DNA of 64,000 nucleotides, taken from positions 28,163,565-28,227,564 of the forward strand of contig NW_019211454.1 in NCBI RefSeq assembly GCF_002443255.2, written 5' to 3'. Each line of letters begins with the position of its first letter. Positions within the stretch are counted from its first letter, which is position 1. Both the position numbers and the translations under genes were made by a program. This DNA is from Varroa destructor (Eukaryota > Arthropoda > Arachnida > Mesostigmata > Varroidae). Of this stretch, positions 12,561-25,373 are shown piece by piece. The notes under the pieces are model-generated. The model had not been told where the DNA came from and did no database searches. It saw only the letters and a program-made list of their open reading frames with translations.

Positions 12561-15500
12561 GCTTGACGTTTATTATTTATTTGTATCGTTTTTCTATCTA
12601 GAGATACTAGTCTTTACGCGCAAAGCGTTTCGCGCAAAGGTCACCCATCGTATGCGGGCCATTCGATTGTTAACCAGGCAGATGTACCTATGTAATATGA
12701 CTAGGAGGCATTCTCGATGAGAGTGTAACGGCTCCTTAAAAGAACTTTGACTTTCTTACTTTGACGACATGGTAGATGGCGCATAAGATACTTCATACAC
12801 GTGCTGTCTAGAGTGCACTTCAGCCGGGACAATTCGGTTCGCGGCCTCAGCAAGATTCATTATTATGTTGTCATCATAGCCACTTCGTTAGCTGTCCTAG
12901 ATCCTGGTTTACGTCTTTCGCTAATCTTAGCCACGGTAGTATTTGATGGGAGATGGGGAAACAGCTTTTCTGTAGGCTGAGTTAGTTGAAATTATATTTT
13001 CCACCATAAGCATAATGCTAAAGACATAAACGAACGATAATTTGAGTTTGTCAGTTAGCATTTAGAATATATCGGTAACTGTTGTTGTTTCGGAAAGTAG
13101 TGTAAATAAAGGCGTTCGTACCAAGGTAAGTTAGACTAAAGTTCGCAATTGAAAGCCCTTTGTCGACTTCTTGGCACAGAAATATTGGTCCCGGTGAAGC
13201 AAGCCCGCGTTCGTTCTAGACGTTAAATTCGATGTAGATAGCTTCAGTTCAAAGCGGAAGTCGGTTTTCCGCTAAAATGTGTCTGCTGTAAAGAAAAAAA
13301 CTGGATGTTTATAAACAATTGAATCCTGCTTTAACCATTAAATTAAATTGGTAGTTGAGAGCTGCAACGCGCTGTCATGCATAGAAAAAGGTTCTTCTAA
13401 TTTGCCAGTTACCTGTCCAGGTGGTAATGAAAAAACCGTTTTTAATAAATCTATTAATTATGGCAGGAGCGATTTCGATCGATACTAATACTATCGTCCA
13501 AAAAAATTCACTGAATTTTGATGGTTTTTTTTTTAAATCAGCACGGGAAAATTCAATTCTGCGCCTTGTTTTACTGTTGTTGGAGTCTCATGTCAATTAG
13601 AGTAACCTTGCGCACGCTGGTTCCGTAGTCAGTGGCCCATGTTTGTTAATAATAGCATATGACAAAATCCGTCCAATTTCTTCTCCAGCGTCTTTGATAG
13701 AATCGCTTCTTCTGTATAAAGCAAGTTATGTATTTGGCATCTGTGTGATTAACGACCATGATACGCAAAAAGTGTTTACGCGTGTTAATAGTTTTTAATT
13801 AAAACACTGTAGTTTTTAATAGATTTCTAAACACAACTAGTGTTCATATATGCAAGTTGGAGCTTCAAATATTCACGTAATATATGCAAATAGTAACTCT
13901 AGTTTTCCATAAATCTAACACCTCGTGAGTCGCATTGGCATGGAAGTGCTAAATATTCTGCTCAAATAAACATATAAAGGTAGATAATATTAAATGAAGT
14001 CATCTAATCTTAATCTGTACACTTTGCAAGCTTCTAAGTAAATCAAAGCTTTTTTTTACGCCCCTAGCTATCTGCATTGCGTAAACAAGTGTCTAAGTTT
14101 AACATCATTGATTGGAGTGACTAGACTCTTCGAGTTTTTCCAACACACCTATAAAATGGTAATGTAACTTGACAAGCAACATACCTATTGGTCTCGTCCG
14201 TATTATACCTGCTGTTTACAACTTATTTGTATTCTGAATATCTGAATCAGCGATAACCGTATGAGTATTGCTCGTTAATGGTTGCACTAGCCAATTGTCC
14301 CATAAGAAAATAATGTTCTGTATTGTATATGTGATTACCGCATCTTGAAAGTATGACAAAGTTAATCCTGAGAGTGTATAAACGAAAATACTTCTAATTT
14401 TTGCCCCTCGGAAGGTATTCTACACGGCGTGCGACGCTAGTATGGCATAGTTCTCACAACAAAATAGGGCAGGGCCTAGGAGATTGATAATTTCGCTGAA
14501 CACGATGAAGAGGCAAGCCTAACATAAATAACAATTGAGTTAAGGCGTTCTTTTGTTGAGGCGAAGCTTGTGGCATACTTCGGTTTCAGAGCTTGGGTTT
14601 CTTTGTGCTTGACAAACTTCTATAGAAGCAAAGCTGGGGTGCTAACTCATGTGAAGTGCCTTATGTACTTTTCGACCATATCGCTAGATATTATCGCCTA
14701 CCGCATTCTCTGTTTAACAAAAACGTTTCTCGCGTTTCATAGCGGCATGACGAACATGCCTTAACTCTCTCACTTGTCGTTCGATGGTCGTCTGCTATCT
14801 GGGCTAATTGTTCTGGCATTATAGGTACATGGTAGGCTCATTCTGTAGGACGTCATTGTGTTAAATTATTTTATCATGTTGCGCGTACTAAATAGTATCT
14901 TGAAATGTTTCTAGATAGACTGAATGAGCAGGCTATGTGGACGACTCTACAGTGTAATATATTGCGTTTAAAATTTCATCAATGATTTTCTATTAAAGCC
15001 GCTAAAAGGGATTTGTTACAGTCGGGAAGTTAGACATGCTATCTTAAGTTTTTTCAAGATGTCGCACTTCATCCATTACAGAAGTCTTTTGTCCGTTTTA
15101 AGCAGCATAACCGATCAGACTGGGAAAGAACGGATGGTCATTGGAGGTTTACATAAAGAATGGCACTTCCATTACGCAGATGACGGAGAGATAGCGACCT
15201 GGGTTTTGGGGCCGCAAAACTTTGCTCAAAATCCGCCAACGCATGTAAATCGATGTTTCTAATGTATACATTAATGAAATAACTTCTATATTTTCTCTTC
15301 GTGTTTTTTCATTGGTTAAAACTTTTAGGTGGCCAAGGGTTCTTTTTCGTAGGATGAGTATTTTTCTGCCACGAAATGATTTCTTTTTTTACTAAGGCTG
15401 CCTCTACAATGGCGTCCCTGAATATGATGGGTACCATTTCGAAACCGAAAACTAGCCTAAAGACCGATTACAGTCCTGTTATAAGATTATATTCATCCAC

Positions 15501-16080
15501 TATAAGCTATTGATATGTCCTAGGTAAGCTGGTATTTGCTAGATTATTATGTATCACGAAAATATGTACAAAAATACCCATATAGTCAAGGACAATTTCA
15601 AAACAACGCCAATGAAAAACAATCGAATGTATGTACATAAATATTTTCTTATTACAAACTTTACACATTAAAGATATAACTTAAATCTAATATCAGGAAA
15701 GTAGGCTCTCTTAATTTCCGTAATGGCAGTTACCCGTTTCACTTAGATTTTGGCTACTTTTACAGATACATCTAGCCCATTTTTCTAAAATGGTTATCAT
15801 CATGCTTCAAATTCGTCGTAGAAGTTCCCAATCTATCCTTAAAATGATGTACAGCTCAAAGAAATCACTGTATAGTGCGACTTACTGGCTGGAGGCATTG
15901 TTAGCCTTTTTTCTAACGGAACTGTAAGCTTCGTTTGCAACTATTATCTGATCTGAGGCTTATGTTGAACCTTAAATCGTTGAAGGTTTGGAAGCACGCT
16001 TTAGCAGGATGGTTCATCTTTTCGGCTAACTAATAACGTGATGGCGATATTAAAATATCCCTTTGATAAGCGGTTGATCT
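12561..16080. other. AT-rich region without a recognised gene
   Basis: Stops are dense in all frames. The two longest plus-strand frames (14570-14764 and 15059-15262, the latter ATG-initiated) show no domain, signal or splice context, so I treat them as chance. Short A and T runs are the only repeats. Confidence 0.6.
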
Positions 16081-16081
16081 T

Positions 16082-16290
16082 CAGGAGGAATGGCGTCGAG
16101 TCGTCCATCCGATATAGCTCCGCTCAGCTTCTTTCTACGTCCGCTGCACCGCCATTTCAGAGATAAGGCTAGAGGTATGCGAAAAGTCAACACATACTAG
16201 GTGAAACGAATAACTACCATGAAGGATGTCAAGAAAGGCCACCTTATTGACGTTTCAATTCGGTAAAACCTTAACTATATTATATTTGTA
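16082..16290 (+). pseudogene. Mariner-family transposase fragment (C-terminal part)
   Basis: From 16090 the plus strand reads a degenerate version of the mariner C-terminal region. SSRPSDIAPLSFFLRPLHR followed by HFRDKARG aligns with the family's YSPD(I/L)AP-SDY-LFRPLQ-H block. A continuation (VNTY, stop, then TTMKDVKKG) matches the later C-terminal pattern. This block normally carries the third catalytic aspartate, which is not recognisable here. There is a stop and no upstream catalytic domain. It is an old 5'-truncated remnant on the plus strand. Terminal inverted repeats were not found. The call rests on one conserved block. Confidence 0.5.
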
Positions 16291-19200
16291 ATAAATAAAG
16301 AGTATGTAAAGATATTCAGTTGCCTTTTGTTGGCGTCACTCTGGAGCTGCTTTTTACCAGATGGCCGGCCTTATTTCGTGACATCCCGTTCATTGTTGCC
16401 TTCTCAAAGAAACCCTAGGCCGACGACCACTAAAACTAGGAGGTCTTTATCCTACGCGCTGATTCAAGCCATCGGCTCTCGCACCAGAGGATTCTCTATC
16501 TAAAAACTCTTGAATTTGTTTACTGATTCGGCCGAAAAGGGGCTTGCTCTGTTTTAAGTTAGAACAATAGTTGAACGTATTATTTGTAGTTAATTTCAGC
16601 GCTTAGGCTAAAAATATTCGTTGCCCCCAGCTTCTTGGATAAGCTGCTTAGCAGTAAAGCTCAAATGCGTAATGTACTTTTTCCATTAGAAGAAAAGCTC
16701 AAATCTATCCTTGTGTATTTTTTCTAATTATAGGATTATTTCAGATAATAAAACAGCCAATGAAAATAAAGCCGGATTTTCCAATTCTACAGATACAGGA
16801 CTTACGTAATAGTTTAAAAAAAATAGCAGTACTTAATCCACTGTAGGAGTACCATCACTCGTTACATAATTACCTTAATCAATCTTAGTCTGCTTGCGCC
16901 TCTACAGATTTGTCTATGCGACGTGACGATACCTGACGTGACGGGATTTTGACTGCGTTCTGTATTACCTAGTACTTCAGTACGAACGATCTGAGTACTA
17001 AGCGGTAGAACGAGATAAAAAGCATTACACATTTACATAAGATCTATTGCTTTTGCTTGTAGAATATACTGTTAGGAAAACGACATCAGCACGATTCCAG
17101 GTATTTTTTTAGGGATATACGTTTTATCCCAGTGAATGATAGCCAACTATATTCAACATTGCTTTTCCGTAGCGATGTACGAACTGGTCTAGATCCGTTT
17201 GTAATTGTCGGTTTTTAGTATACATTAGCTCTAAATCTTCATCATAAAATTTCTCCATGAAAACACCATGTAATATAAGAATCTAGTGAATGAGTATTTC
17301 TGGTTCAAGAGGCACTGGTAAAATGTTTGATTTTTATATGCTAAAGGCCGATTTTGAACCAGGCTTGCGGCAACCCATTTACTTATCTGTCTACTATTCC
17401 CCACCACATCACAGAACATTCGGATGGTTGATATTCCTGTTAAAAAATAACTACTTCATATTAGGACAAAGCGAGCACTTTTAAGCGAGTGATTTTCGGT
17501 CGTGTCTCGTCCTCTTCGAAAAGGAAAATGGAACGTTAAGAAGAAGATTGGGCACCTCAAAAAACTTGCAGAGGAACTAAACATTTTATACAAGTAATGT
17601 TAGATGATTTTAAAAGAATATTTATGAGCAGAAAGCTTACAGCAAATATTGTGAAGAATCTGAATTCAAAGAAAATGCAGATTCGCCAATAACCATCTAA
17701 TGAGAGTTTTAACATATTCAGAAAGGAACCGAACTTATTACAACGCATCATTACACATGGTGAACCGTAAGAGTATGAACACAACGAAGGTAGGAGCATC
17801 ATTTCCAGAAAATCATTTCAACGGTGACCTTCTACTAAAGAAAATTTCAAGGTCTAGGTAACAAGAAGGAAGCTTCTTGTCATCGACTTTTTCAACTACT
17901 AGAGGGTTGCACGTTTTAAATTTATTCCAAGGGGTTCTATTGTCATTGAGACATATAACTAAAAAGTTCTCAAAATTTACAAAACGCTGCCCCCCAAAAT
18001 AAGCTTGAACTCTTGAAGGACAAGTCAGGCTGACTCCGCCTCAATAGCCCACCGGCTCACACATCGCTAACTGTGTCATGATTCTAGTATTCATCAACCT
18101 TACCTTCTAACGTAGGTGTAGCTTTTTCCTCTTCCGAAAGCTCAGAAACATTTTAACGGAGAACGCTTTAAAGCGACCGAGAAACATCCAGGAAAAAGAA
18201 GAGCAAAATTAAACTATATTCGTATCGAGGAATGCGAAAGCTGTACTGAAAAACTGAAGAAGCAGGGGCATATAGGTACTTATGATGACAGAAGTGAATT
18301 TGCAGAGAAGAGCCGGAATTTTGACCATTGAATTACGTCCAGTTATTACAAAGCCAAATTTTCAGTATCCTTTTTGGCCGCCTAGTGCAGCTAAAATGGC
18401 ACTATACGATAACCCAAAAAAGTTGCTATTGAGTTGTATCGCTTTGCAGGAACTGGCTTACTCGACACGCTGTTTTACGGGCAGCGTTGACGTTAATAAT
18501 ATCTCTACTTGAGAGAAACGTCAACAATGCCTTACCTATAATATGGTGTTGCGTTACAATGTTTTGCTTGAGAGACAGATCTTTAAAAAGCTGTTGCTAT
18601 TTATTTCTAGGACTTGACTTAACGGTATAACCTCGATCTGCGGCAAAAGCATTGACCATGTAAACTTCACTGTCAGTAACAAAAATACGAATTTAAGGCT
18701 ATGGTAGTGTCTGTAGCGTGACGCTAAATGAATCGACTAGATCTGATAATGGCTATCAGTCTGCATTGCTTCAATTTTTCATAATTAAACATTCGATGAT
18801 GAAAAGAGCACGTCTACCATGAACGAGGTTCCGATGAGCAATCATTTCCTGCCGTCATTTATTATGGCAGTAGTGATTCTGCTGTATGCGTTGCCAGAAG
18901 CTCCCATTTACAGCATATTTGGCTTTACTTTGCCACGCTCAAATCGCTTCAAGAACTACCTGGATCTAGCTATGTGTCTAGAAGTCAACCATGTATCTAA
19001 CGAACGTACAGCTAATTAGTCCGCCCCTTTGAAATTAACTACGGAGGGCTACACTTGGCATCACCTTTAAAAAACACTACATAATAATCCTATCAAACAA
19101 CTAATTTCTCAACTAGCACGAAAACTTGTTGGAGCAATGTTGTAATTCCATTATATCATAATCGTGCTTTAGAGAGAATAGAACTTACAATGCATCTGTA

Positions 19201-20500
19201 CGATGACGATCTCGTTAAATGCCAAACTGGCCTTTAGACGATCCCAATACGTCGATCTGCTTCATCGTGTTTCGTCATACTCTGACAACCGTTGCGTTAC
19301 TGTAAATGCTATGCTCCATTTCGCCTTGTTTTTTTGCGTATTTTGTCCATTACGAAGATGTGTGATATTTTCCCTGCATTGATTCAAGTCACTGACTTGC
19401 GATTGAGCCTAAGTTATACACCTGCGTATGGCTATTAGAACGGCCATAAGCGATACAACAGCTGTTGTTTTTACAACTGTTTCTAAGAAAGCGAGTTATT
19501 GGAGACATTTCCGTGTCGGCGTCTAAGGACAAATGTAGCTGCTGTTCCCCGGCCACTTTGGCATCGCTACGACGGCAGCAACGACCGTAGCGGTAAAAAG
19601 CGGAACAAGCTCTAGAACAAGCGCGCTACTTCTTCGAAAGATTTTTGAAAAAGTCAATGCCGCTCTGAACAGGCAAGCCGTAGTGTTATTCTGTTCGAAA
19701 ATGGAGAAGACAAAAGATGCCGGAGTAACAATTTCGAAAATTGCCTTTGAGTCTTTGCCAAGAGCAGCCTTTAAGCAAACTTTCAATATCTATTGACGAG
19801 GCCTACGATAGGCTTACCTGAGCTTTACATCAACTACGCACCAACTACAAGAACAGAACGTACACGTGGAAACTTTTTTCAAACCGCAAATAAATGTTTG
19901 AACCGATGAGAAAATAGTTAGGATATTTGCTTTCTAAATAATGCTGTCAACTCACTCTACTATATGCGAGCACCTAATTAAATCGATTGTGTTAACGTTT
20001 GCACCCACTTCGTCAACGTGACAGATGAATTTCACGAATCAGTGTTATGTTAGCTATGTACTATATGTACCGGTATAGTGGAAAGGTATTGTGTGGTGTA
20101 TCTGTGCTGAGTGCAGGTCCGTATGTTGGTTGCTTTACGTCTAGTCGACGTCGTCCAAAGTCTTCCAATCCATATGCTCAGAAGAAGAAAAAGGAACGAA
20201 GCAAGAATTTGTTCAATATAAAAACAGTACGTAGAAGGCGGCGTTAACACTTGAGATCTAGTCGACGTCTGCTTGGAACCCGTAGGAGAGTACCCGCATA
20301 CACTCGTCTTCAGAGGAGCAATTCATAAAAATTAAAGTTAACTTCGGCTAAACACTTTTCAATCGGCAACCGTTTTGTACAATAGCAACCATGCTTATTA
20401 AAAGCTCTTGTGAGTGCAGCAGGAAGACGGGATAGGTACGCGTAAGTGGCCAAAAATAGTGAGCCACCGATGACGTTTCATGATAAATTATTCCTAGATG
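16291..20500. other. Region without a recognised gene
   Basis: AT-rich sequence with short frames only (for example 18282-18512, 18819-19019 on plus and 17557-17802, 19523-19786 on minus). None shows a domain or convincing splice borders. A near-copy of the phrase 'gatacctgac(a/g)tga' occurs at about 6005 and 16927, too short to define a repeat. Confidence 0.55.
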
Positions 20501-22300
20501 TTTCCGATTTATTTTAGTACACCATCATCATCACCAGCATTACGATAACAACAACAGCAGCAGCAACACGAAACGATGAAGACGCTCATGCCTGTGACAA
20601 CGAGAACAACAACGACGACAATGGTATATCCATTAGTAGGTGACTGATTGGCTTCACTTTAAGGTCTACTAACAAATCGAACAGGAATTAGATCCTCTGC
20701 AACGTTTTAAATGACACGCTCCAAACTTTTGCATGCGTACAGTTGTATGCGGTAGGCCTCCGAAACGCCTCGTTCGACAGAGAAAGAAGCACGAAAATTA
20801 CGGGGTGGGCAATAGGAAACTTAATGAGAAGTTTCCGACAGAAAGCGTAGCGTCTATTTTCGAGACACATACCGGACCCCGTGTCACAGCTCAAGACCGA
20901 ATAGATGAAGCTTCGAGGAGTGACTGTATAGGGGAGGCTGCAAACCAAGGGGAACGAAACAAGTCTGTCAAACGAAGAGTTGGCTACTAAAACTGCAACT
21001 ATCACCGCTGCTTCGACAGCACTATCGCTACGTTGAGCCGCTTAAATAAGACGTATGGTACTGCAAGGATATATATATGCACAGGGCTTTTTATTCCACA
21101 TTCAAGACAATTCCACACAGAAAAATACATACGAGTCTGTTTTGTCATTGCTACGCATAGAGAGAATGGCTGCCTGTTTTGCCAGTGAGAACAGAAATAG
21201 GAGCATTAGTGCCGAAGAGACTAGCATGACCGGCAACGGCAGACTAAAACTAAGGAGAGACAATGGAGGCAACGTGAGAAGCAGTAAAAGATAACGCCCA
21301 CCGAAGTCAGCCGCAGTTTCGTAGAATTCTCCGCGAACATGTCTCTTGCATCGGCCGACCGGCATCGCTTCGCTCGTAGCATCAAGAGCAATGGTAGCAA
21401 TCACTTTACAGAGAAACCTGCGGTGCTGGGCCGACCATACGGGTCTGTGGCGAAACGGAGGAAGAGAGGACGAATAGGGACAGCGAGCAGTAGCGAGGAA
21501 TGGGAAACCAAACGTGCTGCCTTGGAAAGCGATTCTCGGGAACTTCGGTCGGTTGCTTGGTTGTCGCTTAGCAGCAGGGGCTCACAGTGAGAGGGGGAAT
21601 AGCAGCCGAAAATGGCAACCAAAGGTTGGAAACTTATGTGCTCTGCATCATGTGCTCCACTACTTCCAAACGAGAGTGCTTGCTGCCGGACCACGGCTCA
21701 CTGCCGACCGCTCGTCCCAACAAGCGTTCAGGCGAATGCGACCAAGCGAGACGATGGCCAACGAGGGCGAGGCAGGAAGGGCAGATAGTTTAAAGTCAAA
21801 GGAAAAAGATAGAATGAGCGAGGCGGAGAGACCGAAACAGAGAGGGAGGATGCAAAACGGGGGACAGAAATGAGAGTGTGGAATCTGAGAATGAAGCCGT
21901 TCACGTTTAGCGCTCCGCTAGCGCAGTGTACAGCGCGTCAGTAATCCTCTTCGCAGGAGTAGCCGTCGCACAAGGAGGTGAAACAAGAGAGCTAATGGTT
22001 GCAGCACGTGCTGCCAGAGGCTTTCTTCTCTTTACTACGGTGCTTCCTCCCGCTTCCGGTCGCCCATTGCCTCTTCTGTTTCCAGATAGAAATTGACCAA
22101 TGCACGAGGGAGCGATAAAAAGACGAAGATGAAAATATAGTTTTTATACTCGATTCTTCAGTGATGACAGTACCGTAATGAAGTCCTGGTAGAGACATTC
22201 TGAAGGGAACACTGAAGTGAGATAGTTCACACGGGTACGTCTGCTGTACTAAGTGCGGGTAGCATTTGCTAATTGGACGTTCCAATAATAGCGGATAACA
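20501..22300. other. Block of lower AT content with overlapping open frames, no gene identified
   Basis: The block starts with a short trinucleotide-rich stretch (CAT/CAC then AAC/AGC units, about 20523-20571) and continues purine-rich on the plus strand. Frames overlap on both strands (plus 20733-20990, 21055-21294, 21339-21590, 21514-21873; minus 20688-21005, 21102-21404, 21401-21694, 21992-22285). The 119-codon plus frame ends in a Lys/Arg/Glu-rich tail (SLKSKEKDRMSEAERPKQRG). Products are low in complexity and match no family I know. Fewer stops are expected where AT content is lower, so the frames alone are not evidence of genes. A 5' UTR or promoter-proximal block of an unseen gene is possible. 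Confidence 0.3.
20523..20571. repeat. Trinucleotide-rich simple sequence (CAT/CAC, AAC/AGC)
   Basis: Short imperfect runs of ATC/ACC units followed by AAC and AGC units. If translated on plus they give Thr/Ala-rich and then Asn/Asp-rich residues. Confidence 0.7.
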
Positions 22301-22904
22301 CTTCGAGGTGACAACATAATGTAAGTGATTGCTTAGTGGCAGCAGTTACCAAACAAAGAGGCACTGCTTCGTACATGAGTAAACGTAGTTTGTCATTCAA
22401 CCTTCAAATGAAAAAAATCGCTCTAATCTGGACGGAACTGCGAAAAGATATAGAACAGCCAGAACCGCTACGTAATGTTCAACTATCGATAATTTTCTAT
22501 ATGCCCTTCCATTTCGCAGTTCCGTCTAATTCATTGACGTAATACAATAATATTGGGTGATTGAAAATGTATTGGCGGTTTTTCTGGCCAGACCGTCTCG
22601 ACCTGAGATATGTGAAGGCACTTGAAAGCTGATATATGGCAGCAGTGAACGTGTAAAAATTCTAGGAGTGCCTTTACTTAGACTTATGTTACAGCGTATT
22701 GAAATTTCTGTAAAATCCTGCAATTTTATTACTATCAGAAAACAAAATATGGCTTAAACTCATAAAAAATTGTCTCGTTTACGCTCAGGAAGTGCTTTCA
22801 AAAGAGACAGCTTAAAGATACTTTTGTCGTTATAGGTAGTCGCTCAGTTATGGAGAAAGTTCATTAAATAGTCGCGAAATCTAAGCTGGTTATGACTGAT
22901 ACGT

Positions 22905-23590
22905 GGATAGCCATGATATCATCGTTAATGAAGTATACATCTTTTACCAAACAGGTTTAAACCACTTAAAAACAGCTGGCTATGTTTAGCGCCGTACGAA
23001 GTGACGTATTCTGATGCTGCTCGACCCTATTTGCATCTGTAAAATTTTAGATAAAAAAAAAAAGCAACGAAACTAAGCTATTTCTAGAGATCGATTATGG
23101 ATGATGAAGAGTGGACAACATACGTTAACAATATGCAAATATCACACAATAAAAAAATGCCTTTTATAGTCTGGGATAAAACCCAGACTGACATGAGAGT
23201 AATGCTATATCAGAATTATCGATTATGAGTTGCTATCGTATGGCAAAACCGATGATTTGGGCTCCTAACGTCAACCATGATCAAAATTGGGACGACCCAT
23301 TAAAGAAGATCGACTAGAATTAGTAAAAGCCAAATGTGTTAGCTTCAGCTATAGTAATACCGGACGACATATGCGTTTAGCTAGCCGGCAAAATGGCGAG
23401 AAGTTGGATGGAAAATTACGATGTATCTACCGTATAGCCCGCATCTTGCGTTGTCAGACTTCTATCTATCTCGGCCCCTGCAGAACTCCTCTGAAAGTGT
23501 TAATTGAGTTTTAGAAACTACAAATAGCAGGAAGTCATCGAGCAAAACAGCACGTATCGGTTTTATTGTGTATGTATTATTTTAAAATAA
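22905..23590 (+). pseudogene. Mariner-family transposase pseudogene, plus strand
   Basis: Reading across frameshifts, the mariner blocks appear in the right order. First comes a helix-turn-helix end with NHLKTAGY (about 22960). Next is a block like the first catalytic segment (MDDEEWTTYVNNMQ near 23100, family GDEKW). Then comes SNTGRHMRLASRQ near 23360, aligned with the DNARPH segment but with its Asp replaced. At 23421 follows MYLPYSPHLALSDFYLSRPL, which keeps the third catalytic Asp in LALSDFY. After an internal deletion comes QEVIEQNSTYRFY near 23550, the family's C-terminal W-KVI-QNG segment. Stops and frameshifts separate the blocks, so it is inactive. It lies tail to tail with the minus-strand copy at 24155-24967. 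Terminal inverted repeats were not recognised. Confidence 0.72.
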
Positions 23591-24154
23591 CTATATAAAA
23601 GTGTTTGTTTCAAGTTCGGTTCGAAAGTCATTGACGTCAATACTTTTTGATCACCTGACGTTCTGAGCAGAAGTCTTATATATGCTATCTTTTTGGGTGC
23701 AAAAGTCGAGAACTGAGACCCTATAACCCTAAGCCAACGGGTGTCATATAGATTCCTAAAAGTAAAATCAACAAGTTGGATAAGGAAAAAGCTATTGCCT
23801 TTATGAAGACGTACCAAAATACGTCCACTGAAGTCCGATACATTTTATATTTGGATGTTTTTACAGGACTAATCAGTCTAGCGTATACGTTGTCTCTGGT
23901 GATATTTATTCTATTATTAACAAATTAATAACGTCTGTTATTAACAGTAGCGATAGAAATCGATTCGCTTTATGCATATCCATTGTAGTCTACCTGTAAA
24001 CAAACCGCGTGGCAACGTCGTGTTTGAGGAGGACGGCCGATCTTAATACGTTTATATAGAGACGCAACACCGACAGCGTTCGCCAGGTCGACTCATCGAA
24101 GAAATATTGGCCAAAAAGCTGAATATATTATATCTAAGCTAATTATATGGCATT
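23591..24154. other. Spacer between two convergent mariner remnants
   Basis: About 560 bases with no recognised gene. One minus-strand frame (23817-23563) overlaps the mariner end and shows no family signature. The inverted terminal ends of both flanking elements should lie here if preserved; I could not align them by eye. Confidence 0.5.
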
Positions 24155-24967
24155 TTAATCGATGACCTTTTGCCATTTTTTGATAAAGCTATAACCCTAT
24201 CACTAGATTTCCGGAGGAAAAACTATGGCAAGTGATTTTTGCCTCCCTCCATTCAAAATCTATGAAAACCGTTAAGGAAGTTTTGCAGAAACGAAAATAG
24301 CTGATGGTCTGATAGCGCAAAGACCATTTGCTCTTTTTTCGATTTCAATTTTCTCATACGAATTTTTGGCAGGTATGTGTTCGCTTACTAGTTCTGGTCA
24401 CTAGGTTCTTTCAAGATCTTGTTAACAGTAGAAGTACGAGTCAATCATTTTGTTGGGCGGCAGGGACTCGTAATGTACGATTCCCTTCAAACCTCGCCAT
24501 ATATTCTTCGACGTTGATCTCAGCTTAGTAACACATTGTGGGTTTTTCATTTACACGGTTACTCGTGATCTGCTATTATATAAATGGTTCGATTTCGGCG
24601 CGTTTGTGTAGAACTTCGCTGACGGATCGCGTAGATCTCAGTTACATGAAGTCGTGTGGCACCCATACGTCAAGCTTGTTTCTGTAGCCAACTTTTTTGG
24701 TAGCAGACGTACATTTCATACCAAGGCCACTTACGTGTCGATCTTTAGCAATTATTTTATCAACGTTTTCCGTAATTGGTCGATCGCTATCAACAGCATC
24801 TTTTACTTAGAAGAAGCTTTCAGAACAAGTGCTACAGAATTATCTTTGAGCCATTTCTTCCGATAGTGCATCTTGTCAGTAACTAGCATTAATTTTTTGT
24901 AGACTTAGACAGTATTTGTATCTTTATCACATAACAAATTTTTTCGTCTACCTTCAAATTGCTCCAT
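24155..24967 (-). pseudogene. Mariner-family transposase pseudogene, minus strand, start codon retained
   Basis: The minus strand reads a near full-length but broken mariner transposase. ATG at 24967 begins MEQFEGRRKNLL, like the family N-terminus. Next are a DNA-binding region with DRPITENVDKIIAKD (about 24780) and KKVGYRNKLDVWVPHDF (about 24690; family GY-NKLDVWVPHEL). KGIVHYESLPPNKMIDSYFY follows near 24470, then a damaged DNARPH region with RTHTCQK near 24370. ALSDHQLFSFLQNFLNGF near 24300 keeps the third catalytic Asp, and KWQKVID near 24165 closes the gene. Several stops and frameshifts interrupt it. It has more of the gene than the plus-strand copy and different lesions, so both decayed independently after insertion or arrangement. 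Confidence 0.78.
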
Positions 24968-25033
24968 CTTAAGTCTGAACAAAGGCAATCCAACAATTTT
25001 AACATATCTGCTGTCTACTATAGGAGCAAAATT

Positions 25034-25354
25034 TTAGCTTTCAAGTGCACCAACCGACCTAACGCGCCTCATACTACCTAATATATGCGCCCTTAAAGCC
25101 ACATAAACTGTGAATTTTTCTTCGACCACCCCATATAAATCAGTATCAACGAAGGCCAAAGCTCCATGTAAACTTCTTCTCGCCACTCGATTAGACAAAG
25201 AAAATTCAAAGGTATTTCTCAGAAAATGTACGTTGCCTAATGTAAGACTTTCCCATAGACATTTCTCATCGACTTCTAGACTAATGCTGGGAAAATATAA
25301 ATTATTGTTACCGCTAGACGGAAAAAACATCGCCAGCGGTAATACGTACTGCAA
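25034..25354 (-). CDS. Unrecognised minus-strand open frame beside the mariner remnant
   Basis: A 106-codon frame without a convincing ATG runs to a TAA. An acceptor-like sequence (TTTATATTTTCCCAG) falls inside its first third, so the downstream part could be a terminal exon. The product includes LEVDEKCLWESLTLGNVHFL and FEFSLSNRVARRSLHGALAF and has no membrane span or known motif. It lies directly upstream of a mariner remnant on the same strand but does not match that transposase. Chance is a serious alternative, since a frame this long is expected once or twice in such a window. Confidence 0.18.
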   Translation of the reverse strand: MQYVLPLAMFFPSSGNNNLYFPSISLEVDEKCLWESLTLGNVHFLRNTFEFSLSNRVARRSLHGALAFVDTDLYGVVEEKFTVYVALRAHILGSMRRVRSVGALES

Positions 25355-25373
25355 AGAGATCAGAATAGTTTAA

